From Streptomyces dengpaensis (GTDB lineage Bacteria > Actinomycetota > Actinomycetes > Streptomycetales > Streptomycetaceae), in the NCBI RefSeq assembly GCF_002946835.1, contig NZ_CP026652.1, positions 1,674,001 to 1,738,000 on the forward strand: a DNA stretch of 64,000 nucleotides, written 5' to 3'. A model generated the notes under the pieces. That model was not told the origin of the DNA. It did not search any database and was given only the letters and a program-made list of their open reading frames with translations. Numbering within the stretch: the first letter of the stretch is position 1; each line of letters begins with the position of its first letter. The translations under genes and the position numbers were made by a program. Shown one piece after another: positions 8,727 to 17,096 of this stretch.

Positions 8727-9256
8727 CCCTCGGCTACTCCGGCAACTACGCCTCCGGCTTCCCCGACGACCTGGTCTTCGAGGAATGGCTCGCCCGCCTC
8801 GAAGCCCTCGCCGAAGCCCACGACCAGCTCCAGGCCGGCGAGCACATCAGCGGCCCCGCCGCCGACACCTACCGCCACCGCGTCGCCGCCTCCGCCAAGT
8901 TCACCGGCCGCATCCTGCGCACCACCCGCGAAGCCCACGCCCTGCTCACCAACCCCGACCTGCAGATCTTCCCCGGCCAGGGCATGACCTGCGTCCTCGA
9001 CCCCGCCCGCGCCGCCTGCCGACTGAGTGCGGACGAACGCAGCAGTCGCCGCACCCCCGACATCGACGACTGCAGACCCTCCTGCGTCAACATCGCCCGC
9101 ACCGACCGCGACATCGCGTTCGTCCAGGCCCGCCACGACGAACTGCAAGTCGTCGTCGACGACCCGCTCACCCCACCCATCCGCCATGCCCGGGAACATC
9201 ACGAGCTCGCCCGACTCAAGCAGATCATCACCGCCCACCAGGAGACACGAGCGTGA
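8636..9256 (+). pseudogene. C-terminal remnant of a tyrosine recombinase (TnpB-like)
   Basis: From 8636 the frame reads RTLAWFIARRPRGLVAAAIQ, then YGHVRVNMTLGYSG. It aligns with the catalytic HxxR/Tyr region of the intact recombinase at 17093-19228 (TLAWHIARRPGGL, then YGH and EGYGS) and continues to the same Cys-containing tail (CRPSCVNIARTD versus CKVNCANIARTD). The N-terminal two thirds, including the first catalytic Arg, are missing. In this remnant the residue matching the catalytic His is Phe (WFIAR). An internal ATG at 8723 could start a 177-aa tail protein. It ends in a GTGA overlap with the TnpC-like gene at 9253, preserving the operon order of the intact element. It is the relic of an older, related transposon. 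Confidence 0.75.
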
Positions 9257-9675
9257 GCATCAACCGCGAAGCCGAACGAAACGCCATCCAAACAGCGATC
9301 CAGCGCCTCCTCGCCGGCGCCCCCACCCGCTCAACCGGAGCCCTCACCGTCGTCCAACTCGCCGCCGAAGCCGGAGTCAAGCGGTGGGTCCTCACCCACA
9401 AACACCCCGACCTACGACAGGAATTCGAAGCAGCCCGAGAGAGTGTCAACGGAATTCCCGCCGCATTCCAACGCCTCCAGGCCAAAGCCGACGACCTCGA
9501 AGCCGCGAACAGCCGGCTACGCCAGCACAACAACGAACTGACCGAACGAAACGAGATCTATGCCCAAGTCATCCACGCTCTCACCACCGAACTCACCGAA
9601 CTCCGCCAAGACCACGCACTCCCCACGAACGTCCACCGCCTCCCAACCGCGACCACAGCACCACCACGGACATGA
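9253..9675 (+). CDS. TnpC-like (DUF6262-type) transposon protein, 140 aa
   Basis: GTG 9253 overlaps the stop of the recombinase remnant. The N-terminal half is a compact helical domain (LTVVQLAAEAGVKRWVLTHK) resembling a helix-turn-helix; the C-terminal half (LQAKADDLEAANSRLRQHNN) is a coiled coil. It is homologous to the intact gene at 19225-19638 in the Tn554-like element, and about 90 percent identical by eye at DNA level to the broken copy at 12.8-13.2 kb. In Tn554, TnpC is a small accessory protein affecting insertion. This copy looks intact although its recombinase partner is truncated. Confidence 0.75.
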   Translation: MSINREAERNAIQTAIQRLLAGAPTRSTGALTVVQLAAEAGVKRWVLTHKHPDLRQEFEAARESVNGIPAAFQRLQAKADDLEAANSRLRQHNNELTERNEIYAQVIHALTTELTELRQDHALPTNVHRLPTATTAPPRT

Positions 9676-9733
9676 CGCTCCGGCGCTCTGACCGGGAAGG
9701 TTCGCCGGGTTGGCACGTCACGCGCTCCGCAAG

Positions 9734-10920
9734 CACGGCCGTTTCAAGATCGCTTGAGAGACGCCTGATGTGGCGCGGGGCGCGTGTCGGCTGGCAGAAC
9801 GTAGCGGAGCTCCGGTAGGACGAGGGTTCTCACACCGGTGGCGGCGGTGTTGGCCATGGCAGCGGGGGCGGTGGTGGCTGGGATACGGTCTTTCTCCGCC
9901 ATCGCGAGCTGGATCTCGGACGTGCCGGGTCCGTGGTGCCAGTGCCGTACGGACGCGCGGGCGCGCGGCTGGTCGCGCCGGAGCCGCCGTCGCGCAGCAC
10001 GGTGTGGCGGGTGGCCACGGGCGCGGACGCGTCGGCCCTGGACCGCGTGGTCGGCGGCTGGCTGCTGGAGCGGGCCGCGGAGCTGGACGCGGGGACGGAC
10101 TGCGGCGCACTGACCGCGTGGAGCGTGGACGGCAAGGCCCTGCGGGGCGCGAAGCACGGTGCGGACACGGAGGTGCGGCTGTTGGCGGCCGTGGAGCATG
10201 GCCGCCAACTGGTCGTGAGTCAGGTGCAGTTGGCCAAGAAGAGCAATGAGATCCCCGCCTTCCGCGAGCTGTTGAAGGGGCTGGCCGCGCAGGCCGGCCT
10301 TCAGGACGTGGTGTTCACGGCAGACGCACTGCACACTCAGCACGGGCACGCCCGAGCCCTGCACGCGGTCGACGCGGACTTCGTCTTCCAGGCCAAGGGC
10401 AACCAGCCCCGGCTGTTCGCCGCGCTCGACGCGCTGGGCTGGGACGCCGTGCCGGTCGGCCACGAGGCCACCGTCCGCGGCCACGGCCGCGTCGTGCGGC
10501 GCACCATGCAGGTCATGCCCAGCACCACCCGATCTGCCGTTCCCACACGTCGAGCAGGTCTTCCTGTGCGAGCGCTACGTCCACGACCTGCAGGGCCAGC
10601 CGGTCAGCGCGGTCGCGGTGCTGGGCGTCACCAGCCTCACCGCCGCCCGCGCCGGAGCGGCCGAACTCGCCGGCCTGGTCCGCGGGCAGTGGCAGCAGGA
10701 GGTGCTGCACTTCCTGCGGGACACCCTCTACACCGAGGAAGCCTCCCGCGTCCGCACCCGCTCAGGCCCCCGCGTCATGGCCACCCTGCGCAACCTCGCA
10801 TCGGCGCCCACCGCCTCGCCGGCCGCACCGGCATCACCGAAGCCACCCGCTGGGCCGGCCGGGCCATGCACCGCCCCTTCGACCTCCTCGGACTCCCGCA
10901 TGGATCTTGAAACGGCCGTG
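9734..10920 (+). mobile_element. ISAs1-family insertion sequence (decayed), 1187 bp
   Basis: The ends are an 18-bp perfect inverted repeat: CACGGCCGTTTCAAGATC at 9734-9751 and its reverse complement at 10903-10920. The interior encodes a broken ISAs1-type transposase. No direct target repeat is visible (left flank GCTCCGCAAG, right flank ACTTCGCGGG), which suggests a later rearrangement at one end. A solo inverted copy of the right end lies at 12616-12683. Confidence 0.85.
9800..10908 (+). pseudogene. ISAs1-family transposase, multiply frameshifted
   Basis: The N-terminal part (MAAGAVVAGIRSFSAIASW) is in one frame. The catalytic core is in a second, starting near 9960 (WSVDGKALRGAK, then LLAAVEHGRQLVVSQVQLAK, then FTADALHTQ). 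A third stretch from about 10525 returns to the first frame (PFPHVEQVFLCERYVHDLQG). The last (HRLAGRTGITEATRWAGRAM) is back in the second frame. At least three indels therefore separate recognisable parts of one ISAs1 transposase, so the element should not move by itself. The DDE residues would be the D of WSVDGK and the D of FTADA in the core. Confidence 0.85.
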
Positions 10921-11030
10921 ACTTCGCGGGCGTGGCTGCCAGCGTCAGCGCATGGCTGTTCAAGCGCGCCGTACGCCGCATCCGGGGCCGCTTGGCCGCG
11001 CTGTGCTCCGCGCGGCGTCGTGGTGATCTG

Positions 11031-12035
11031 TTAGCAGTCGTCGGAGCCAAGTCCGTCGCGAGATGCCAGTTCGATGCCACGGATGCCACGGAGCCACGCC
11101 GCCAGCATGTAGAGCGCGCCAGCGCATGCAGCGCACCAGCCCCATCCCTCGGTCACGAGCGTGTGGAACCCGTCGTGCGCCTGGATGTAGATAGCCAGAG
11201 AACCCACGCACAGCGCGATGCCCGAGTTGGTCCGCGTCTTCACCGCCAGCAACCAGTCGACCGGCCGCCACAGCGGGGAGACGGCATCGTGCACGCGGAA
11301 CCGAACGGCCGCAACGATAAATCCTGCGGCGTCGAGGAGCCGCCTACGACCCGCAACTTCGAGCCCTTCCTCGGGCGCTCCTGCAAGGTGCGCGTGCCAC
11401 TCATCTGCGATGGAGCGCCGACCGGCGCCCGCGAGTGAAATTGCGGCAGATGTCAATCCGTTCGCAACTGCGCCAGAAACTTCACCCTTTGTCCACCGTC
11501 GCAACCGGCGCGAAGGAACGCGCATAGAGTGGCCATCCAGGAAGCGAACCGCCTCTTCCAATTCGCCCCGGAACAAACGGACCTTTGGCTTGAGCTCTAG
11601 GTATCGAGCGTTGCGCTGCTCCCAAGTCTCCCACTTGCCCTCGAACCACCAATCCAGCGCGGCAGCATCCGCTGGATCATTGGGATTGAAGTGACCTTCG
11701 CACTGGACGGCCATGGCCGCCATGGCGTCTGCCCACAACTTCTCGCGCTCGCGCTCGGCCGTGGTCTCTAGTGGCTGAAATTCTTTCATAGCGGCGCTGA
11801 ACGCGACGTGCGCTCCCCTAATTGCGTCCATCGCCTTGACCACCTTGAACTTTGACGCCCCTTCCAGCAAGATCGCCAGGTGGAGGCCGATCGACGCGCA
11901 CAGAAGTGCCAGATTGCCCACGCTGGGGTCGTGGGTGACGCGGAGCGATGCCCAGTACAAAGCAAGTGCACACCCTAGGGTTGCCGTCCCATAGGCGAGT
12001 ACGAAGGCTGCGAGTGGACGCATCAGTCTCGTCAT
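11031..12035 (-). CDS. hypothetical membrane protein, 334 aa
   Basis: Two N-terminal hydrophobic segments (about residues 8-30 and 39-58) and two C-terminal ones (about 275-293 and 300-320) flank a large soluble, charged, Trp-rich middle (KWETWEQRNARYLELKPKVR). It starts at ATG 12035 in an ATGA overlap with the PadR gene, so the two form an operon. PadR-type regulators often control an adjacent membrane protein gene. The family is not recognised. Codon use is slightly less GC-extreme than the neighbours, which fits acquisition. It lies between a complete IS and an inverted IS end. Confidence 0.7.
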   Translation of the reverse strand: MTRLMRPLAAFVLAYGTATLGCALALYWASLRVTHDPSVGNLALLCASIGLHLAILLEGASKFKVVKAMDAIRGAHVAFSAAMKEFQPLETTAEREREKLWADAMAAMAVQCEGHFNPNDPADAAALDWWFEGKWETWEQRNARYLELKPKVRLFRGELEEAVRFLDGHSMRVPSRRLRRWTKGEVSGAVANGLTSAAISLAGAGRRSIADEWHAHLAGAPEEGLEVAGRRRLLDAAGFIVAAVRFRVHDAVSPLWRPVDWLLAVKTRTNSGIALCVGSLAIYIQAHDGFHTLVTEGWGWCAACAGALYMLAAWLRGIRGIELASRDGLGSDDC

Positions 12036-12349
12036 GCTGAGCCCCCGGCAAAGCCAGGCAGCGCGAAGCGCCGGGCGCGACGTGCTTCTAGAGCCTCGGA
12101 CGCCTGGAGGCGACCGCCACCCGTGAGCAAGTAATAGGTCCGAGGGGGACGCCCGGGGTGCGGCTCGGCCTCGGTCCAGGTGGTCACCCAGCCAAGGCCC
12201 TTGAGCCTGTCGAGAATCGGGTACACGGTGCCGGAGCCGAGATCAGCCTCACGGCAGATGCTAAGGCCCCACGCCGGAGAGTCGTCCCTGGAGGCGAGCA
12301 GCACCTCCAGTACGGCGATGGTCGGCTTGGTCAGCCTAGGGACTGTCAT
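12032..12349 (-). CDS. PadR-family transcriptional regulator, 105 aa
   Basis: Short winged-helix regulator. The N-terminal DNA-binding domain reads KPTIAVLEVLLASRDDSPAW, then ICREADLGSGTVYPILDRL and a wing with GWVTTWTEAE followed by PPRTYYLLTGGGR, which are PadR hallmarks (GTVYP, YYxLT). The start is ATG 12349; an extension to 12454 is unlikely. The gene overlaps the downstream membrane protein gene by 4 bp. It probably represses its own operon through the tandem repeat at 12366-12391. The protein ends soon after the winged helix, so it has only a minimal dimerisation segment. Confidence 0.85.
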   Translation of the reverse strand: MTVPRLTKPTIAVLEVLLASRDDSPAWGLSICREADLGSGTVYPILDRLKGLGWVTTWTEAEPHPGRPPRTYYLLTGGGRLQASEALEARRARRFALPGFAGGSA

Positions 12350-12365
12350 GTCGTCAGTTAACCAT

Positions 12366-12391
12366 GTGTCGAGTACGAGTGTCGAGTACGA
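12366..12391. promoter_or_regulatory. tandem 13-bp repeat, candidate PadR operator
   Basis: The 13-mer GTGTCGAGTACGA occurs twice back to back (12366-12378, 12379-12391), 17 bp upstream of the PadR start codon at 12349. Tandem sites in this position are typical of autoregulated small repressors. Binding is inferred from position and repetition only. Confidence 0.5.
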
Positions 12392-12615
12392 GGTATGGGA
12401 GTCGGGTCTGTTCGGAGGGTGCACTGCGCGCACCGAACAGACCAGTCGGCCCATGGCCGAGTAGGGTCGTAGGTCTGGGTGCTGGCGGCCATGCCCATGG
12501 AGCGCCCGGGCGGCGCTGGATCTGTACAGCCAGCAGCCGTCGGCCCTCCTCCCGATGTGTCACTTCGCCGAGTCGTCGCCACAGGACTGGACTGGCTTTA
12601 CCTCGGGCATCGAGT

Positions 12616-12683
12616 CACGGCCGTTTCAAGATCCATGCGGGAGTCCGAGGAGGTCGAAGGGGCGGTGCATGGCCCGGCCGGCC
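12616..12683 (-). mobile_element. solo right end of the ISAs1-family element, inverted
   Basis: These 68 bp are the reverse complement of the right end of the IS at 9734-10920, beginning with the same 18-bp terminal repeat (CACGGCCGTTTCAAGATC at 12616-12633). No transposase sequence accompanies it. With the complete copy it brackets the PadR/membrane-protein pair in inverted orientation. Confidence 0.8.
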
Positions 12684-12789
12684 GCCATCCGTGGTGAGCT
12701 CCAGCTTGCAAAGCGCAGTCGGGAAGTGAAGACCCACCCCGCGCAGTCTGCCGACTCAACAGCGACGAACACAGCAACAGCCGCACCCC

Positions 12790-13190
12790 GACATGCCCTT
12801 CGCACCGCGATCCAGCGCCTCCTGGCCGGAACCCCCACCCGCTCGGCCGGCGCCCTCACCGTCGTCCAACTCGCCGCCGAAGCCGGAGTGAAGCGGTGGA
12901 TCGTCACCCACAAACACCCCGATCTGCGACAGGAATTCGAAGAAGGCCAGGAACCCGCAACGGAATTCCCGCCGCGTTCCAACGTCTCCAGGTCAAAGCC
13001 GACGACCTCGAAGCCGCGAACAGCTGGCTACGCCAGCACGACAACGAACTGACCGAACGAAACGAGATCTATGCCCAAGTCATCCACGCTCTCACCACCG
13101 AACTCACCGAACTCCGCCCAGACCGGACCCTCCCGAGGAACGTCCACCGCCTCCCGACCGCGACCACAGCACCACCACGGACTTGGCGCT
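12790..13190 (+). pseudogene. second TnpC-like gene copy, frameshifted and lacking its start
   Basis: From about 12799 the frame reads AIQRLLAGTPTRSAGALTVV and continues to the region of RQEFEEGQEP. It then shifts at about 12955 into the frame that reads GIPAAFQRLQVKADDLEAAN through the coiled coil to PTATTAPPRT. It matches the intact copy at 9253-9675 closely at DNA level. A deletion just before the GIPAAF segment (the intact copy has ARESVNGIPAAF) explains the shift. The upstream 5' end is replaced by unrelated sequence. Confidence 0.8.
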
Positions 13191-13214
13191 CCGGCGCTCC
13201 GCACCGAAGCGAGG

Positions 13215-13784
13215 ATGCAACAGCCCCGAACAGGTGACAGAGGTGCGGGAGTCCAATCCAGCACCCTCCTCGCCTTGTCCGCCGCAGGCGCCCTTCCCAC
13301 GGTCGACTACGCGATATTCGCCGACACCGGATGGGAACCCCGCGCCGTGTACGCGCACCTCGACCGCCTGGAGCGCGAGATAGCCGCCCCGGCCGGCATC
13401 CCGGTCCTGCGCGTGTCCACCGGCAACATCCGCGACGACGCGCTCGACCCGCACCACCGGTTCGCCTCAATGCCGCTCTACATCCTCAACCAGGACGGCA
13501 AGGCCGGGATGACCCGGCGGCAGTGCACCGGCGAGTACAAGATCAAACCGATAAAGAAGCAGGTCCGCGCTCTCCTCGGCTACCCCTACCCCGCCCGGAT
13601 CCCGCGGGGGGTGTTCGTCGAGCAGTGGGTCGGCATCTCGACCGACGAGTTCCACCGCGCCAAGGACGCGGACGTGAAGTACATGCGCAACCGGCACCCG
13701 CTCATCGACATGGGCTGGTCGCGATCCGACTGCATCCGCTTCCTGACCTCGCTCGGGCTGGCCGACACACCGAAGTCGAGCTGC
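13215..13784 (+). pseudogene. PP-loop ATPase / PAPS reductase-like protein, N-terminal half
   Basis: Encodes the N-terminal half of a phosphoadenosine phosphosulfate reductase-family protein of the kind found on actinobacterial mobile elements. The PP-loop motif is GAGVQSSTLLALSAAG near the N-terminus, followed by FADTGWEP, then CTGEYKIKPIKKQ and IDMGWSRSDCIRFL. The extreme N-terminus is abnormal (MQQPRTGDR replaces the usual short strand before the loop) because it is joined to the TnpC-like relic. The frame is cut after KSSC at 13784 by the Tn554-like element. The C-terminal half resumes at 20553 with GCPFHG. Confidence 0.85.
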
Positions 13785-13817
13785 GGACCGTTCCCTATTG
13801 AATCTTCGTGTTGCAGC

Positions 13818-13847
13818 GGGACGTGTTGCGAGCGAAGAGGGACGTGT
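13818..13847 (+). repeat. direct repeat of 9 bp at the left transposon end
   Basis: GGGACGTGT occurs at 13818-13826 and 13839-13847, 21 bp apart (two helical turns), just inside the left end and overlapping the start of the first recombinase gene. Arm-type recombinase binding sites or an operator would look like this. The role is inferred. Confidence 0.4.
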
Positions 13848-15348
13848 GAGCAAGTTCTGGCAAGTGCACTGGGTGACGAGACGGCACGCCGCAGAGGTGA
13901 ACGATCACCCAGTGTTGAAGGGGTGGGCCGACCTCGACGTACGGGAGGAGGCCGCCCGGATCGACCCGGGGGACGTGTTCTTGACGGACCCGAACTACCA
14001 GGTGGACCCGCGGCTGACGCTGTACACGACGCGTTCGGCGTTCGCGCATCTAGCCAGGGAGACGCGGCGGAACTACGCCGGGGACTGCTGTCTGTTCTTC
14101 AACTTCCTGTGGCAGCGGGGCAAGAACTGGTGCGATGCGGAAGTCGAGGACCTGCTCGATTTCGAGGACTGGCGGCGGTGGTCGCCTCGGAATCCTCGGC
14201 GGATCAGCGGCTCGAAGTGGGATCGCGAACTGTCCGCGCTGGCCCGGCTCTACAAGTGGGCGGCGGCGAAGAGGTACGTCGCGGCCAACCCGGTAGTGAT
14301 GCGGGAGGTGTTGGGCCGCCACGGCGAGATGGTCAGCGTTCTGGCCCAGCGGGCGAAGGACGCGAGGTCGAGCAACGTGAAGTGGCTGACTCCGCGGGCC
14401 TACCGGTTGTGGAGGGACGTGGGTCTGCGCGGCTACACCGCCAACGGGCGTCGGGATCCGTCGTTTCGGGGCCGGAACGACGACCGCAATGCCGCCTACT
14501 CCGATCTGCTGTTTTCCTCGGGGATGCGCTTGTCGGAGGGCGGTTCGTTGCTGACTTTCGAGGTACCGGCTCTGGAGGAGAGCGTGAAGCGCTTCTTCGA
14601 CGGGCGGCTGGCGAAGGCGGCCACGAAGAGCCGGCGCGAGCGGACGTTCTACGTCGCGGTCGAGGATCTGCGGTCGGTCGCCGCCTACGAGCGGACGACG
14701 CGGCGGGCGGTGATCCGCCGCGCTCAGGCCAGGGGCGTCTACGAGGCGATGGACGACGTCTGGGTCCTGGAGAAGCGGTCCGGTCGGCAGCGGTCGATCC
14801 TGCACTTCTGGGACGAGAACGGGCAGTCGGTCCAGCGGCCTCTGTCGTCGCTGGACGTCGAGGACCGTCAGCGCCTGTTCGTTGAGGGGGATGGCGGTCT
14901 GGAGCCGTTGTGGCTGTGGTTGTCGCAGGACGGGCGCCCGTTTCAGCCGCATTCGTGGGAGGCGGTTTACCGGGCGGCGTCCGAGCGCTGCCGCAAGGTG
15001 CTGGAGGGCAAGGTTGGCCAGCCTCCGTACTTCACACCCCATATGGCCAGGCATTCGTTCGCGTTGAAGATGCTGGTCGCGCTGATGCACGCGCTGGACA
15101 AACGGTTCGGGCTCACGCCGGAGGAGCGGCGGGACTTCCGCCTGCTCTATGGGGATGCCTGGCGGATGGTCAAGGACCTCCTCGATCACGCGAGTGAGGA
15201 GACCACCCGCAAGATCTACCTCGCTCCCGTTTCGGATCTGCAGATTAGGTCGCTGCTGCTGGACGAGGCCGATCCGGGCACGACCGAGCTGCTGGGCCGG
15301 ATCGCGAAGATGTCGGAGCGCGTCCTGGACAGCGAGGCACTGGTATGA
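13846..15348 (+). CDS. tyrosine recombinase, first of three (Tn554 TnpA-like), 500 aa
   Basis: Site-specific recombinase that cuts and joins DNA strands through a tyrosine. GTG 13846 is chosen because AGAGGG lies just upstream and earlier frame sequence crosses the transposon end. Catalytic residues are visible: R228 in SGMRLSEG, H399/R402 in PHMARHSF, and Y458 in RKIYLAPV, with the LLDHASEETT helix between. An N-terminal SAM-like arm-binding domain covers about residues 60-170. The stop overlaps the next start (ATGA). Confidence 0.85.
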   Translation: MSKFWQVHWVTRRHAAEVNDHPVLKGWADLDVREEAARIDPGDVFLTDPNYQVDPRLTLYTTRSAFAHLARETRRNYAGDCCLFFNFLWQRGKNWCDAEVEDLLDFEDWRRWSPRNPRRISGSKWDRELSALARLYKWAAAKRYVAANPVVMREVLGRHGEMVSVLAQRAKDARSSNVKWLTPRAYRLWRDVGLRGYTANGRRDPSFRGRNDDRNAAYSDLLFSSGMRLSEGGSLLTFEVPALEESVKRFFDGRLAKAATKSRRERTFYVAVEDLRSVAAYERTTRRAVIRRAQARGVYEAMDDVWVLEKRSGRQRSILHFWDENGQSVQRPLSSLDVEDRQRLFVEGDGGLEPLWLWLSQDGRPFQPHSWEAVYRAASERCRKVLEGKVGQPPYFTPHMARHSFALKMLVALMHALDKRFGLTPEERRDFRLLYGDAWRMVKDLLDHASEETTRKIYLAPVSDLQIRSLLLDEADPGTTELLGRIAKMSERVLDSEALV

Positions 15349-17096
15349 GTACGCGAGGACGACGCGCTGTGTTGCCCGGGGATGAGGGGCACCGGCGCAA
15401 GCCGCCGCTGGAGCCGGGTGATCTGCTGGTCTGGCACGTGGCCGGGGACGGGGCGAACAAGGCCAGTTATGACTTCGGCCGGCTGGCGGTCGGTCCGCGG
15501 CTGCAGCGCGAACTGGCGGAGGCGTTCGCCGTTCAGTGCGGGCCCACCGGCACCTGGAAGACGCTGCCTTCCAGCCGGGAGATCTGGCTGATCTTACTCT
15601 ACTTCAGCCGTTTCCTGGCCGAGCAGGAGCAAGTTCCGCAATCTCTGGGCGAGTTGACTCCGGACATCTGGGCGGCCTGGCGGCTGAGCCGCACGCCGAA
15701 CTCCACGGGCAGCCGGCAGGTCCGCAAGGTCGCCCGGCTGCTGAAGCAGTATCCGTTGGTGCCCGAGGAGACCCGGAAGCTGATGAGCAAGCGGATGCCG
15801 AAGGAGAAGGCGCCGAAGGAGACCGCCTACAGCGACGCCGAGTTCGACCGCATCAAGCTGCTTGCCACTCAGCGGTTCCGACCAGCTCTGCATCGCATCC
15901 GTGCGAACCGACAGCACCTCCTTGACTGGCGAGCGGGCCAGTTCGAAAGAGGTACAGACGGCTGGCTCGTGGGTGAGGCACTGGACCAGTTGATCCGCAC
16001 CGGCGAGACGCCGTTCTTCATCCGCCCGGATGGCCGCCACCGCCCCGACCCGCGTTACGCCGAAGTCCTGGGCGGCAACCGGGCCGAGGACACGTGGATG
16101 CGGCTCTTCCTGACCACCGATGAGGGTTGCGCACTGATGATCCTGATCATCGCGGCCTACGGGTGGAACGCGACTCCGGTCATCGAGATGAAGGTGCCCG
16201 ATGCGAGCCCCGACGCGGGCAACGAGGCGCAGATCATCTACCGGGTCGAGCTGGAAAAGCGGCGCCGCCGTCCGGCGGACCGCTATGAGACGAGGAACCT
16301 GGCCGACTGGGGAGCGAACTCTCCCGGACGGCTGATCACGCACGCGATCGAGTCCACCGCCCCAGCACGGGAGATGTTGAAGAACGTGGGGGCACCCACC
16401 GACCGGCTGATCGTTTGGCGGCTCGCTCAGCGGCGGGCCGCCTACGGCGAGGGGACGGCCGGGCTGTTCGACGGCCACTTCCACGCCAACGTCTGGCGCA
16501 ACTGGCGCCAGGAGTTGGGCGGCGAGGTCTCGCTGAACCTGCGGCGCCTGCGCAAGACCGTGGTGATCGCGCATCAGCGGCAGCCCACCCAGCACAGTCA
16601 GGACACCCACGACGGTGCTTATGTCCTGACGGACCCGCGCACGCACGCGGCGGCCCAACCGGTGATCACCGACGGGGTCGAGGAGGCGATCGAGGCGGCC
16701 AGGTCGTCGTTCAAGGCCCAGATCAGCCGGGCGGACACGGACGTGGACCAGGACACCCCGACCACCGGCTGCAGCGACTACATCCACAGCCCGTTCGGGG
16801 AACAGGGGGTGCCTTGCCGGGCGTCGTTCCTGCTTTGCACGGCCTGCCCGAACGCCGTGATCACCCCGCGTCACCTGCCACGGCTGGCCTATCTGCTGCA
16901 CGTGCTGGAGGAGTTGAGGGGGGTGCTTTCGCCGGAGGTGTGGGACCAGGACTGGCGCGAGCCCTTCGCGCGGCTGCGGGACCTGCGCAAGGCCCCCGAC
17001 TTCACCGACACGGAATGGAACGACGCCCTGGAGAAGGCAAGTGCCCACGAACGAGGGGTCATTGACCAGCTGCTGATGAAGGGATTCGACGCATGA
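15345..17096 (+). CDS. divergent tyrosine recombinase-like protein, second of three, 583 aa
   Basis: ATG 15345 overlaps the previous stop and the gene ends in an ATGA overlap with the next, so it is part of a strict four-gene operon. An N-terminal core-binding-like helical region (about 60-160) and a C-terminal domain with SLNLRRLRKTVVIAHQ near residue 395 and THDGAYVLTD near residue 420 resemble the HxxR/Tyr half of a recombinase. The usual first catalytic Arg is not evident (AAYGWNATPVIEMKV). A Cys-rich tail (GVPCRASFLLCTACPNAV) may bind metal. It could be a structural, non-catalytic partner; that is inference. Confidence 0.75.
   Translation: MSTRGRRAVLPGDEGHRRKPPLEPGDLLVWHVAGDGANKASYDFGRLAVGPRLQRELAEAFAVQCGPTGTWKTLPSSREIWLILLYFSRFLAEQEQVPQSLGELTPDIWAAWRLSRTPNSTGSRQVRKVARLLKQYPLVPEETRKLMSKRMPKEKAPKETAYSDAEFDRIKLLATQRFRPALHRIRANRQHLLDWRAGQFERGTDGWLVGEALDQLIRTGETPFFIRPDGRHRPDPRYAEVLGGNRAEDTWMRLFLTTDEGCALMILIIAAYGWNATPVIEMKVPDASPDAGNEAQIIYRVELEKRRRRPADRYETRNLADWGANSPGRLITHAIESTAPAREMLKNVGAPTDRLIVWRLAQRRAAYGEGTAGLFDGHFHANVWRNWRQELGGEVSLNLRRLRKTVVIAHQRQPTQHSQDTHDGAYVLTDPRTHAAAQPVITDGVEEAIEAARSSFKAQISRADTDVDQDTPTTGCSDYIHSPFGEQGVPCRASFLLCTACPNAVITPRHLPRLAYLLHVLEELRGVLSPEVWDQDWREPFARLRDLRKAPDFTDTEWNDALEKASAHERGVIDQLLMKGFDA

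Noticed and set aside
9724..10930. Target site duplication around the ISAs1-family element.
   Set aside because: The 10-bp flanks (GCTCCGCAAG and ACTTCGCGGG) do not match.
13071..14885. A 604-aa plus-strand frame joining the PP-loop N-terminal half to sequence inside the recombinase gene.
   Set aside because: After 13784 the frame is out of phase with the recombinase and becomes low-complexity. It is readthrough into the transposon, not a fusion gene.
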